A program made the position numbers and the translations under genes. A stretch of 64,000 nt of DNA from assembly GCA_011634665.1 (NCBI GenBank), contig WAEK01000003.1:3442782-3506781 (forward strand), given 5' to 3'. Numbering within the stretch: position 1 is the stretch's first letter; each line of letters opens with the position of its first letter. The notes beneath the pieces were generated by a model. That model saw nothing but the letters and a program-made list of their open reading frames with translations. It did no database searches and was not told the origin of the DNA. Shown here in pieces: positions 33,929 through 44,137 of the stretch. Origin of the DNA: Mortierella sp. BCC40632. Its lineage: Eukaryota; Mortierellomycota; Mortierellomycetes; Mortierellales; Mortierellaceae.

Positions 33929-36900
33929 CTATTGACTTCGGCGCAAGAACCATGGCCACTCCATCTTCGACAGCCAGTGGTGAACCGCCATTGCCATGTT
34001 TTGCCCACCATTCACGTCGCGGTTGCGTGCTGACTCATGCTTGGCTTCTGTGTTGGCTCCCGCTGCACTGGCTCTACTGGACTTGACGTTATGACACTCT
34101 GCCTTGCAAATTATCGATCTCTTGTTCTCCTCCGTGCTGTCGCCACAGAGACAACATCGCTGCGATGTGTTGTACTCGTCAACCAGACACACAAAAATAC
34201 CCATCCCTAGTGCCTATTAGGCAGCAGTATCATATTAAAATCATAGTCTTGAAAAAAAAAAAATCCTTTTGTCCTACGCCTTTACTTACATCTGGCACAG
34301 TCTCTCCAGCACGAGATACGTTCCACTCGTTCCACCATTAAATGGCTTAAACACTCCGTCTCCAATGGCAAGAATGACCTGTCGCTTGGATGGCAGACTG
34401 GGCTTTGGCAGGGGTTCTTGCATCTCCTCTGCTGTCTCCAGATTGGCGATGCTAACAGCCGTCTGCAGAATATGTGAAAGGCGCTGGTCTATCTCTGATC
34501 GATGTCTTTGCTGCTTTTTTGGTACTTGAGGATCTTGTAGGACATGGATCCGTAGAATGCTCCAAGCAACCCATCAGCACCAAGTTTCGACCGGACATGC
34601 TCCTCACTGTTCTTGGAGAGTTGTCGCAGTCGTGACTCTTCTGGAACCTTGCCAGGGTCCTCAACGGTTACTGGAACAATCGCTTGCTCTGCTGTATTGA
34701 TATCATCCGTCTCCTTGGCAAGCTGCATCAGGTGCCTGATCCACTTTGTGTGCCTGTTGTACGTTCCCCTGGACAAGTGGTGATTTGAAGCCCGGTCGGG
34801 TCGGGCGCTATCAACTATCACCGCTGTGATGAGCTCGGCAATCCCAGGGTCAACCCCAATCACCACACAGCTTTTTCCCGACAAGCCTGTCAACTGTCTC
34901 CTTATTTTTGAAGAGCTCGGTGACATACGGGATAGAATTCCGACCACCGTTGAGGGGTGTGCAAGAGATTTGCTGGCTTTTGGACATGGGGTAGTACTGC
35001 CTGTCGCCTCTGCATCGCCTTTAGGACTCTGAACCTTTTTGGTCTTGGGATCCAGTGCGCGATAGGCAAGTAACCGGAGCTGATATCCGTCTGTTACGAT
35101 TGTTCCACGCAAACAATGTTTGTGGTGTGGGTGTAGCTGCGGGTGTTCGGTATTGGCTGATTTTACATCTAGATTGCCCATCTGATGACATTTCGCTGCC
35201 TTCAGTGCAGTGATCCATTTTTTGCCTTTCCGACAAAACCGACTCTTCAGCTCTCCATAGCTCCTCTTGGCCGCAGTCCCCTCAGGTTGTTCAGTATTGC
35301 TCTTCCCTCGCCCAGGCAATTGTTTGGCTGCCTCTTCAAGCTCCTCTTCCGCTGTAGCAACCGCCAAGCCAAAAGAGTCAAACAGTCCCGGAAGCTGGGA
35401 TGTCGATGGTCTCCCAACACAGGTTGTTCTGTCATAGTTGGTCTTTTGTCTTCCTCCGACAAAGAGCCTGTAGCAGATCTCGCCTGGATGATCTGAAGCC
35501 CTCTTTGCCGCCTCAGCCTGAGTGGAGACTCCCAGCAGTTCTTTGATTATCCTTTGTTTTGCTTCGTTGACACGGTCCTGTCGAAAGATTGCGCGGACAA
35601 GATACTGCTCGGGGACTGTAAGGAAGGCTGTCGTGTCTCGAACAGCAGGGGCCAATTTCATCCGCTCCAGAGCTGGTAGTTGGAGGTTGAGAATCGTGAA
35701 GACCTCGGCCTGGCTGTACGCTTTCGACACTCCACTTTCCTCCACTGCTGCCAACATAGCTGCGCCCTCTGTCGATTGGGCCCATGTCGGGTTTCTTTGG
35801 CGTACCTATAAAAGATTGGCATTATTAAGATATGTTGAAATGCTGGACAATTCAAACTCTCAACATGGAAAGGTTCATGCTACTTACTCTGCTGATCAAC
35901 TCTGGGACAAACTCGACAAATGTCTTGCGCAATAATTTGTGAAGACTCTGCCCCGACCCTTCAAAGAAGCAGTGGGGTACTTGGCCCTGAAGGTGCGACT
36001 GAAATTGTTGTCGCTGCTGATCAAAATCAGTCCCGGCTCTCTCGGCAAAGTCGCTGACCACTTCCTTGGCGAGGTTCATGCCTGGTGTCCCTCGCTTTGT
36101 CTTGTCACCGCAGTAGAGGTAAATTATAAGTTGTCGACAAAAAAAATCCTCTGTGTCTACCGTCTGTAACCTTTTTTCGATCCTCTACTTGATTGTCCCT
36201 TGCAGAATACATGTTTGCGACTGTCCTGGCAATGAACCATTGGATGACATAGAGTGCAAGTTTAGTGGCCTCTGAGTTGCACTTTTGCTATCGCTAGCAG
36301 TGTGTCACCAATGTACTGTGCGGCTGCTCTGCGTTCTGTTTCTGATATAGAAGGAAGCCGTTCTTTGAGAACTGATTCTACTCGCCACTGGATTGGATCG
36401 CGCTTCTGGGTGATACAGTCAGATGTTGAGTTTAATACTTGGTCAATCAGGTTACCGGGCGATACTCTATTAGATGCTCCTGCTTCCGACTTGCTTTCTG
36501 CTCCCAGGGCCGTTTGAACAGCAAGTCTTGTAGCCTTTTTGCCCTCTTCAGCTTTCCGCGTCGTCGTTTTGTTAAAGGCTCCAGTGGGGTCCTTGCCTCA
36601 CTTGCTTCGATCGTTGTCAGAGAATTCGCATCTTGTTCGTTTCTGTCATTCTCATCGGTTGGCGCTTCTCGCTTTACAGCCCTAGTGAGAAAGATGGGTT
36701 AATCTTGCCCTTTTTTTTTTTTTTTTTTTTTTCCTTAACCCAAGCTGCAACCTATATTGAAAACTTGCCTTTTGAGGAGCCGCTTATCGTGAACTGGCTG
36801 CTTGTCTCAGAAGAACACTCCCGTTGTGGATTTTTAGATGTACTGGTCTCGACTCCCGAACGAGCTGTGCGCCAATTGTCAGTCTCGCCTTGACCAACAG

Positions 36901-37120
36901 CTGGCTCAGAGATCTCTTCTTCCTCTTCTTCCTTTCTCGGAAAGTTGTCAATCATTCCCATACCACGAGGCTGGGTGATTTTGAGAGTCGGGACATTTCG
37001 TTCCTTGGTCATATGTCTTGTAGCACCGCTCTCGGCCTGGATTCGCATGGCGTTTTCATTCCGCTGTTCATCAGCACGCCGAAACGAGAACGAAGGTCTT
37101 GACAACGCTTGCGCTGCCAC
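33929..37120 (-). pseudogene. Fanzor (eukaryotic TnpB-like RuvC nuclease), interrupted frames
   Basis: The RuvC-I motif CVVIGVDPGIAELITAV lies at about 34870-34820. Downstream: ILAIGDGVFKPFNGGTSGTY (34360-34300), CLVDEYNTSQRCCLCGD with the first zinc pair (34190-34140), and RuvC-III NRDVNGGQNMAMAV (34030-33980). The order VDPG, GDGxF, VDEYxTSxxCxxCG, RDxNGGxN is that of Fanzor proteins, RNA-guided DNA nucleases of eukaryotic transposons. The N-terminal ~350 residues are charged and disordered (from ATG 37120), then helical (ALYVIQWFIARTVANMYSAR, VPHCFFEGSGQSLHKLLR). GT-AG introns are seen, for example ending at about 35805 (TTTTATAG) and starting at 34297 (GTAAGT), so this is a eukaryotic gene. 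Frame changes occur at an A6 run (near 34515), an A5 run (near 36530) and near 36270. Catalytic Asp residues are intact. Confidence 0.8.
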
Positions 37121-37230
37121 TATGCCTATACAAGTTTGAAAAAAAAAAAAAAAAAGAGTTGATCATTAAAATAATGTCCCCTGTCATCAACTGGCTGCAG
37201 GCTTTGGAGAAGATTCAGTCCTACCCTGCG

Positions 37231-38331
37231 TCACTGCTTTCTCTTTTTAATCCTAGTGTTGAGCTTGCGAAGCTCCTCGGGGAATTTCTTGGCTGCACTC
37301 AACAACTGGTCCGATAGGCAAAGTATCTCTGAGGGCGTCGAGGGAGGCACTAGTGGTGTCTCCTCTGCGTGGATGAAAATTTTGGTCGCATCGTCAAACT
37401 GGCTTGGATCCACTTCAAGAGCTTTGGCATACCCTGCTAACAGCGCTTGCACCGTCCTTTGACCTGCAGGCAATCGATCCCATAGTCCAACAAGAATTTT
37501 CTGGTTCTTGTTGATGCCATACCCCCTTGACATTTTCGCAATAGTCGTTCCCCGAGGTGATCGCCACTGCTTGCCATACCACAAAGTCCGGAACCCTCAG
37601 TTGTCCCAGGGCCTCGTCGTTGATCGTGTACAGCCAGAATGTGGACTTGATAGCGCGGTCTTGACTGATCAAATGAATGTTGGGGGTAAAGAGCATATCG
37701 CTATCGACTGTCGCTACATAGATCCGTTGTCTAGACCCCAATGCTTCGCGCCTAATGCAGTTATCGGTCTCGCCAGAGCAAACATGAGCGCGGTGGCCAA
37801 GAGCCACGAGGTCATTGGCAACCTTGACCCGCATGCCCATATCGATCCGTATTGAACACTTCCAGGAAGCCATCATGTTCACAAATGCCCGGAGTAGGCG
37901 TCGGCGCAAGTTGCGTGCTGAGCGATCCCCACCATCAGGATACTCCTGGTTTGGTTGAATTGCTGCGTTGAATGCGGACAGAGAGCTGGAACATTGCTCA
38001 CGACTATCCACTTCATTTTGCGATCGATGTTTCCTGGCGACGACCTTTTCAGCGATAGGGAGTCCGTCGATGTGGATAATCGCGTCATTGGAAAAGCTGA
38101 GTTTGAGTTTCTTGCTTATTGCTTTGGCGATCCAGTCGGGCTCTTCGTCTGGCTCCTTGCCCCTGGAAGCCAGGCGCAGCAATTTCTTCTGGAACCAAAA
38201 AGAATGGCAAGGAGATAGGATAAATAGAGTGCAAAGAGGTCGACGTGGACAGAAGGAAGCTCTTTCGGATCTACTGCAGACCGTAGGATACCAGCTTTTG
38301 CAATAGTCTTCCAAGCTTGTTTGACTGTCAT
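37231..38331 (-). CDS. FEN1/XPG-type structure-specific nuclease-like protein, with frame breaks
   Basis: Starts MTVKQAWKTIAKAGILRSAV (38331), like the MGxKGLWxxLxxxG start of XPG/FEN1 proteins. Metal-binding acidic positions are all recognisable: VHVDLFALYL (first Asp), AIIHIDGLPIAEK (second Asp), HVCSGETDNCI (the ExE pair reads E-x-D), VATVDSDMLFTPNI (DxD) and ITSGNDYCENVKG (last Asp and helix-3-turn-helix). The frame changes at about 38210, where a splice acceptor-like TTGGTTCCAG is also present, and at a G5 run near 37530, after which YGINKNQKILVGLWDRL continues the H3TH region. It ends at 37231 with a Lys/Arg-rich tail, 110 bases before the Fanzor start. Carriage of such a nuclease by a transposon is unusual. 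Confidence 0.7.
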
Positions 38332-38449
38332 TTTTTAATGGCTTTGTAGGCTAGTTGGGTGAATGTGAGAGGGGAGAAGTGCAAACAAAGAAAAAAAAGG
38401 AGATTTTTGTTATTTTCAACAGCCCAAATGCTCGTGGATGTGGGAAAAA

Positions 38450-38870
38450 GGACTATTTTGGGGGGGGGGGGAAAGGACTATTTTGAAAAAGGACTCTTCT
38501 GAAAAAAAAAAAAAGGACTCTTTCGAAAAAAAGGACTCTTTTGAAAAAAAAAAAAAAAAAAAAGACAGGCGCTGCTAATACTTACACTGGCACAACCTTT
38601 TTCAAAGTACCAAATGAGGCGTAAAACCGTTGCCAATTTGGTCCGCTCAGGCCTTCTCCTGAGGAGAGGCCCGTGCTTGATGTTCCATACTCACATGCAT
38701 ACTGCCCCAAAACCTACTGCCCCAAAACCTACTGCCCCAAAATCCTACTCTCTCTCTCTCATATCCTACTCTCTCTCTCAAATCCTACTCTCTCAAATCC
38801 TACTCTCTCATATCCTACTCTCATATCCTACTCTCTCATATCCCTTTCTTTTTTTTTTTTTTTTTTTTTT
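38450..38870. repeat. Low-complexity block between FEN1-like and unknown gene
   Basis: 38450-38560 has four or five degenerate AAAGGACTCTTTTGAA units mixed with G11 and A runs; 38700-38845 has CCCAAAACCTACTG triplets, then many CCTACTCTCT units; a T26 run follows at 38848-38873. Likely promoter-side spacer of the minus-strand FEN1-like gene. Confidence 0.7.
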
Positions 38871-38972
38871 TTTTTGGACAAATAACACGCAACACTCGAG
38901 GAGTGAGAATACATTCGTCCGGGTTTATCGACAAAAGGAAAAAAAAAAGAGGAAATACACATGCTCTGTTTG

Positions 38973-40143
38973 CTATTTTTCATTGGGCCAAGTCGTTATC
39001 TTCAGAAAATGAGACAATGCGCCTACGCCTGAATGCATTGCCTCATGAGGGTCGCGACAGCCTCGATTTGCTTGTTGCGGTGAGGGGGGGATAAGAAGAA
39101 AGACTGCAGCCAAGAAAGCCAAAAGGAAGAGGTGACCTCGTGTCTTTACAGCAGCCTTTGATAAATTGTATTTCACTACCAGGAGCAGGTACTTTTGCTG
39201 GATCGCCTCGCGGTCTGTGCATTGGTCATCGGCGTGTCTCTTTTTCCACTCAGTCTTGAACCTTGACCTCAGGTTGATCAGATGCTGGACAACTGCTTGT
39301 TGCTTGCCTTTTGTTGCCACAGTGGCAATTGCAAATTGCTATGAACCGGTATTGGTCTCCCACGCTGCACCACACCAATGCGTTTGCAAAAGCCACTATC
39401 GCCTGTTCTCTCGTTTGAGAATCGTGGATGTCGATGTCGCAAAAGATTTCGTTTCCTTCTTTAAGGATGATGTTTAGGGATTCTCGCCTTTGATAGCATC
39501 TTGAGAGCGGAGCCAATTCAGGGCGGTAGAATATTTGAGGCGTCGCTGTAAAATGGCGGTTGATGGCTGATATGCAACAGACCTCTGGTTCTCTTCCGGG
39601 ATAGGATCATCCAGGTCAATGGACAGAGTAGGAGGAGACTCTAGTATGATTGTTTTGGGATAGCTTGGAGGTGACTGAATCTGTGTTGGCTGGTGTTCTC
39701 GACGATTGTTGTTCTCCACTTCCATATTATCTTTTTGCTAGCCTGGCTTTGAGCCGTCCTATCGCACTGGCCACGGATGATGAGCAGGACCAAGACTTGG
39801 CTGCTTGACTGTCTAAGGCATAGACGGAAGGGTTGCGGGAATTGGTGGGGAATGGCATCATTCTCGCTCTGGCTCCGGTGTTCATGCCATGGTCAATATC
39901 TTCGACAGGGGTGCCGTAAACAATGAGATCCTGTGGTTGTTCCTGAGTCAAGGAGTCTTCAGTCACATTGATCTTGTTGTCAGTGTCAAGAATGCTGCTG
40001 TCAAAGACCATTTTCATCAGTATCGGCTGGAAAGGGTAGCCATTATCTCTTTCTGCGGGGGGTGGGAGGGTTTTATTTTTTTTTTTCTGGCCGGACCGCA
40101 CGGACCTTCTATTGATAGACACAGTGGATGGTGCCAAGGCCAT
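38973..40143 (-). CDS. Unknown protein gene of the Fanzor element (frame-broken)
   Basis: Blocks on the minus strand: 40143-39727 (MALAPSTVSINRRSV...GRLKARLAKR-stop), 39725-39474 (PPTLSIDLDDPIPEENQRS, LQRRLKYSTALNWLRSQDAI), a one-base frame change at about 39476, then LNIILKEGNEIFCDIDIHDS and TREQAIVAFANALVW (to about 39370), then 39320-38973 (QQAVVQHLINLRSRFKTEWK, VKYNLSKAAVKTRGHLFLLA). I recognise no domain. It is the only candidate here for the element's own mobility protein, but no catalytic motif was seen. Boundaries and exon joins are uncertain. Confidence 0.45.
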
Positions 40144-40164
40144 GGATCAGATCCCCAGCAGAAG

Positions 40165-40325
40165 TGAAACATGTATATGGGCTCCTTAAGTTGGTTCTGA
40201 GAACTGGATTAGAGGTGTTTGAGAGGGGACCCGACTACTCGGGGAGAGGAACCCCTCTCGGGTCTGCGATGCCTTTTTGGGATGTGCAGGAAAAAAATGA
40301 AAAAAGCTTATTCCATATGGAGTAA
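40165..40325. repeat. Dispersed repeat segment, inverted relative of 31385-31545
   Basis: Lies just upstream of the unknown gene (which starts at 40143). Shares GACTACTCGG, CCCCTCTCGGGTCTGCGATG and TTTTTGGGATGTGCAGGAAA with the reverse complement of the other copy. Confidence 0.6.
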
Positions 40326-40799
40326 GGATGCGATTATGATTTTGTGAATCTCTGGTCTTCAACACTTAGAAGGAACAGAGAGTGTACAAGAGCCTCTCTG
40401 GCAATGATTTCAAACACAGGAACCAAAAAAGGCGCGTTTGAAAGCAGCACTCCTATTGAAGGTACAAACAATCTTGATCGCAATGAACAGACTGCCCACA
40501 TGGCAGCAAGATAGAGACCGAGCTTTCCCCCAAGTAGTGTAAAACATACTCCAAGCCATGTCGCGCTTAACTGAAACTAAACCTGTCATCATCGAGGGCT
40601 ACCTGGACTTGAGATAAGAGGAGCACGTTTAACCATACGGGGGATCAATCCAGCAGCTCAAGTTGAAGTGGATCGGGCTTGTGTCCATTCCTTGCTTCGG
40701 TGCGTAGTTTGAATTGCTAGTTTCTGACCTTAGAGATTGGGGGGATGTCTCATAAAAAACTTTTGAGAAAACTGCTGAAAACCATCAAAATGTTAAAGT

Positions 40800-40835
40800 T
40801 AAATGGCATTTTTGCCTAGCTTACGGTTTAAGGGA
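40800..40835. repeat. Right terminal inverted repeat of the Fanzor element
   Basis: GGCATTTTTGCCTAG then CTTACGGTTTAAGGGA, followed by TA. Perfect 16-base match to the left end after reverse complementing. Confidence 0.85.
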
Positions 40836-41806
40836 TAACGTTTTTGGTTTCTCTCACAACATCTATTTTCCTAACTTACTTTGTGCAGTTCTCTCAGCTT
40901 TCGTTCCCATGCTTGTCCAACATGGAATAAACAATAATATATCTCCATGGTAGGGTGTGGGAACGCTCTCTTCAGAGCTTCTGTCTCTGCAATTGAGCAA
41001 TCAATCATGAACTTGGATGCACGCATCCCGCATTCGTTTTTCAGCCACGTTAGCCATTCTGCGATCACGTAGCTATCGTAGAATGAAGCAACAGAGGAAT
41101 CAGTACAGCTTCTTTGAAAATTGTGTCCTGAAGCCGGATCAAATGAATAGGTATGGAAAAGGCTTAGTACCTTGACTCCGAGTTACAAACCATGAATGCT
41201 ATTGGTATTCCTGCTTGAATTTTCCGGTCCTTGACCAGAATCGTGAATAGGTATGCAGAGGCGTATACTTTGTCATTTTCTGGGCTCGGCATCAGCGATT
41301 TAACTGCTTTGTGCGTTGAGTCCATGCACAAGATAGTGGTATTATCTTTCATGATCTGGTTGTCAATGAAAACAAGGTGAGTATTTGGTCATTTCATTGT
41401 TCAACGTGCCGTACGATGAGCCATGTGATCACCTACTTTCAGTTGGAACCGTGTGCACCAGGCAAATAGGTAATGGTCTCTGTTCTGATGGACATCACTC
41501 TTGAACATACTTTTGCCTCCTTCGTCATTGATCTGGTCAAGCCAAATCTTCACACTAAATGTTGGACTGAGGGCTTTACGAGACTGCTTCGTTCGGTTAC
41601 GGTAAACTACTGTTCGAACATCATCATACATCATGTACAGACATGGGGGCAGCGAGTTGGTGCACTCTTGATCCTCGAGCTATTGCAAAATAAATGAGAA
41701 TCGCAGCACATGAGTGGGAAGAGCAAAGACTAAAATTTAAGTGATAATTCGAAAATTCTTCAGAAATGTACCTGACGGAGAATCCAGTTGTCAAGACGGA
41801 GCCGTG

Positions 41807-41989
41807 TGCAACAGTCAGAGGCCAGGGAGTCTTTGGTTTGGGCAGTTTATTGCTAAAGATTAAAGTAATGAGAAAGCTAACTATTTATACAAGTGGTTTG
41901 GTGGCAAATGGAAGGGGGCGCGGCAGTGGTGGCAACTGGACAGTCACAAATAGTGGCAAAGGGCGCAGCTTGAAGAGGACACTGTCGCA
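41807..41989 (-). repeat. 3' LTR of element A
   Basis: 183 bp, starts TGCAACAGTCAGAGG and ends GACACTGTCGCA on the plus strand. Contains TATTTATAC. Confidence 0.92.
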
Positions 41990-41999
41990 CCTTCCCCTT

Positions 42000-42605
42000 T
42001 TAAAAATTTAGGTCGTGTTTCTGCTTGTACTCGTCCACAGTTTCCTGGCAATGTGTAAGATCCTTTACTTTTTCCCATGTTGCCTCGTCTCGAGAGTAGC
42101 CCTTCCATAAAATAAGGAACTGATGCTGCCGTCGATAGTACCGATAGTCCAGAATACTGTCTACTTCAAACTCTTCTTCTCCATCGATGATTTCAGGCTC
42201 TGGTTCTGAATGTACTGTTGTCCGAGGGCCGAGTGATTCTGGCGACTCTTCATAGTGTCGGAAACGATCCACATGGAACACGTCGTGTATTTTCATTGTC
42301 GGAGGTAATTCAACTTTGAAGGTGACAGGGGACAATTGCTGAAGGAGTGTGTAGGGTCCAATGAATCTCGGCTTCAGTTTATCTGATGGTCTGTTTTGGT
42401 CTGCTGGGATAGTGATATGTTCCGCGTTGAGCAAGACTTTGTCGCCTTCTTTGAAGCTGTGCTCGATCCTATGTTTGTCTGCGTTCCAAGTCTGCCTTTC
42501 CTGTGCGAGTCGAATAGAATCCTGGGCCTCCTTGAGTATCCTGCTCTGGTCGCTTACAAAACTTTCAACCTTGGGAGCTTTAGACGGTTGGGGTTGGAGT
42601 AGAGC
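42000..42605 (-). CDS. Element A integrase C-terminus and chromodomain
   Basis: Reads SFKEGDKVLLNAEHITIPAD, KPRFIGPYTLLQQLSPVTFK (integrase GPY region), [16 protein letters not shown], and the chromodomain VDSILDYRYYRRQHQFLILW followed by KGYSRDEATWEKVKDL. Ends HDLNF-stop just before the polypurine tract. Upstream it joined the integrase core at 47667 before B was inserted. Chromodomains of gypsy integrases direct integration to particular chromatin. Confidence 0.85.
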   Translation of the reverse strand, partial: ALLQPQPSKAPKVESFVSDQSRILKEAQDSIRLAQERQTWNADKHRIEHSFKEGDKVLLNAEHITIPADQNRPSDKLKPRFIGPYTLLQQLSPVTFKVELPPTMKIHDVFHVDRFRHYEESPESLGPRTTVHSEPEPEIIDGEEEFEVDSILDYRYYRRQHQFLILWKGYSRDEATWEKVKDLTHCQETVDEYKQKHDLNF

Positions 42606-42610
42606 GGATG
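42606..42610. repeat. Target-site duplication of element B (left)
   Basis: GGATG, repeated at 47662-47666. Confidence 0.9.
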
Positions 42611-42680
42611 TGTACCAGTATAAATAGACCCTCCCTCCCCCTCTAATAAACAGCAGCTCTTCTGACCCCTTACTGTTGCA
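42611..42680 (+). repeat. 5' LTR of element B, 70 bp
   Basis: Begins TGTACCAG, has TATAAATAG at positions 9-17, AATAAA about 18 bases further on, and ends ACTGTTGCA. So promoter and polyadenylation signal are packed into 70 bases. Confidence 0.93.
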
Positions 42681-42882
42681 TGGCAGCAAAGGTATTCTGA
42701 TTCACCCTGAACCCTGGCCCCTGATAATTTTTTTCACAACGTCCGCTATAACCACTCCCACCCTGAGCCCCTCCCCCCTGACCCCCCTGACCCCTGCCCC
42801 CCCCCTCCCAACCCCCCAAACACCAGAACCTTGCCTACTCCTTGATCCCCTTGTTGAAGCCTTATCACGTCTCGATATCACA

Positions 42883-44074
42883 ATGTCCTCCGAAGCCCAA
42901 CCCTCTGCCCCTTCCTACCGTTACCCCCATCCTGAGAAGTATCAAGGTAGCCGCGATGGATTCACTGCCCTGACATGGCTCCGCAGTGTGAAGCGATATT
43001 TTCTGGCGACGGCCACACCAGATTCAATCAAGACAGTGGTCGCTGCTTCCCTTCTAGGCGATGCAGCAGGACAATGGTTCGACGGTTCCGGTCTCGCCGA
43101 TGATGCTGACTTTGCCGAGTTTGAGAAAAAATTCAAGTTGGCTTACATCCCCTCCGACTTTGACCAAGTGCTGCGATCAAGACTGGCGACTCTGAAAATG
43201 ACCACTACTGTTGATGCTCATGTCGCCGAAACCAAGCGCCTCCCTTACGGCTCTCCTCGCCGATGCCACCTCGGACTTTACTCGTGCCGAGCTGGAGAAG
43301 TTTGCACACGTCTCCTTTTTGGAAGGATGCCCCAAGAACTTACAGCAACTCCTCAGAGCTCTCATGATCACTCAGGTTTTGAATATCTACCAACTCCTCG
43401 AGGCAGCCGAGCAGTACGACAGAGTGTACAACTTTACACCAGACAACCCAAGGAATAACCAGTCGGGATTCGTGACAACCCAAGCTTCCGTTGTGGCAGC
43501 ACAAATGCAGGCTCCAGCATCTGGCCCAACCCCGATGGAGATCGATAATCTTCGAATGGAGATCAATGCCCTCCGACGACACCTCCAAGGCTCAAGCCCC
43601 CTCCCAAAATTAACTGACACCGAAAGGAAAAAGCTCATGGCCAGGGGTGCTTGCTTCAAGTGCCGCCGTGATGGACACCGCGCAAATGAGTGCCCAGGCA
43701 AAAATGGCGGTCGGCATGTGAATAACATAGCGACCGATGGGGGGCACCGGCTCCGCGGAGTCGGGAAAAGCCTCGAGCGACCGGGATTAGTCCAGGACCC
43801 GGCCGCTGAAGCTCCCTCCTCCTTGTCTCTGGACAGGGGGAGTGCAAGTAGTCTAGAGTTAAGTATTAAAAATACGGAGAATAAAATTGTTTGTACCCAC
43901 TCCACCTCACTACCCACTCCTCCTATTGAAACTCCCCTATTATGTAAGAAAGACCCTGACCTACCCCCAACCCCTGACCACATGTTTTCGGACCCTCAAT
44001 CTGACTTTTTGTCAGTGAGAAGACAAACTCGTGTGCGACGGTGGACCTGGACCCACTTGCTCCCTCGTCTTTAG
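42883..44074 (+). CDS. Element B Gag, frame-broken
   Basis: Starts MSSEAQPSAPSYRYPHPEKY, with gag-like GFTALTWLRSVKRYFLATAT and AAGQWFDGS; the frame changes near 43215 and continues TRAELEKFAHVSFLEGCPKN. A single zinc knuckle CFKCRRDGHRANEC (CX2CX4HX4C) lies near 43650. Gag packages element RNA into virus-like particles. Two frames are needed to read the whole protein. Confidence 0.8.
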
Positions 44075-44137
44075 ACTCTCCCTCCAAGGATACAAAGAAA
44101 TCAAAAAGCCGAAAAAAGATTAAGCTTTTGTTCTTTT

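Larger units (their letters stand above)
33751..40835 (-). mobile_element. TA-flanked TIR element carrying Fanzor, FEN1/XPG-like nuclease and an unknown gene, 7085 bp
   Basis: Ends are inverted: left starts TCCCTTAAACCGTAAG, then TAGGCAAATTTGCC; right, reverse complemented, starts TCCCTTAAACCGTAAG, then TAGGCAAAAATGCC. Each end is flanked by TA (33749-33750 and 40836-40837), giving a two-base target duplication. The insertion lies in an intron of the MULE gene, which would be 55 bp long without it. All recognisable genes are on the minus strand in the order unknown gene, FEN1-like, Fanzor. No DDE transposase was recognised inside, so either the unknown gene is a novel transposase or the element moves in trans. 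Several ORFs carry single-base frame changes. Confidence 0.85.

Noticed and set aside
33929..35757. Bacterial IS605/TnpB contamination as an explanation for the RuvC gene
   Set aside because: The gene has GT-AG introns, a long eukaryotic-style disordered N-terminus and lies inside an element nested in a fungal MULE.
38700..38845. CRISPR-like regular repeats
   Set aside because: Units are short CT-rich degenerate repeats with no unique spacers; simple-sequence expansion.
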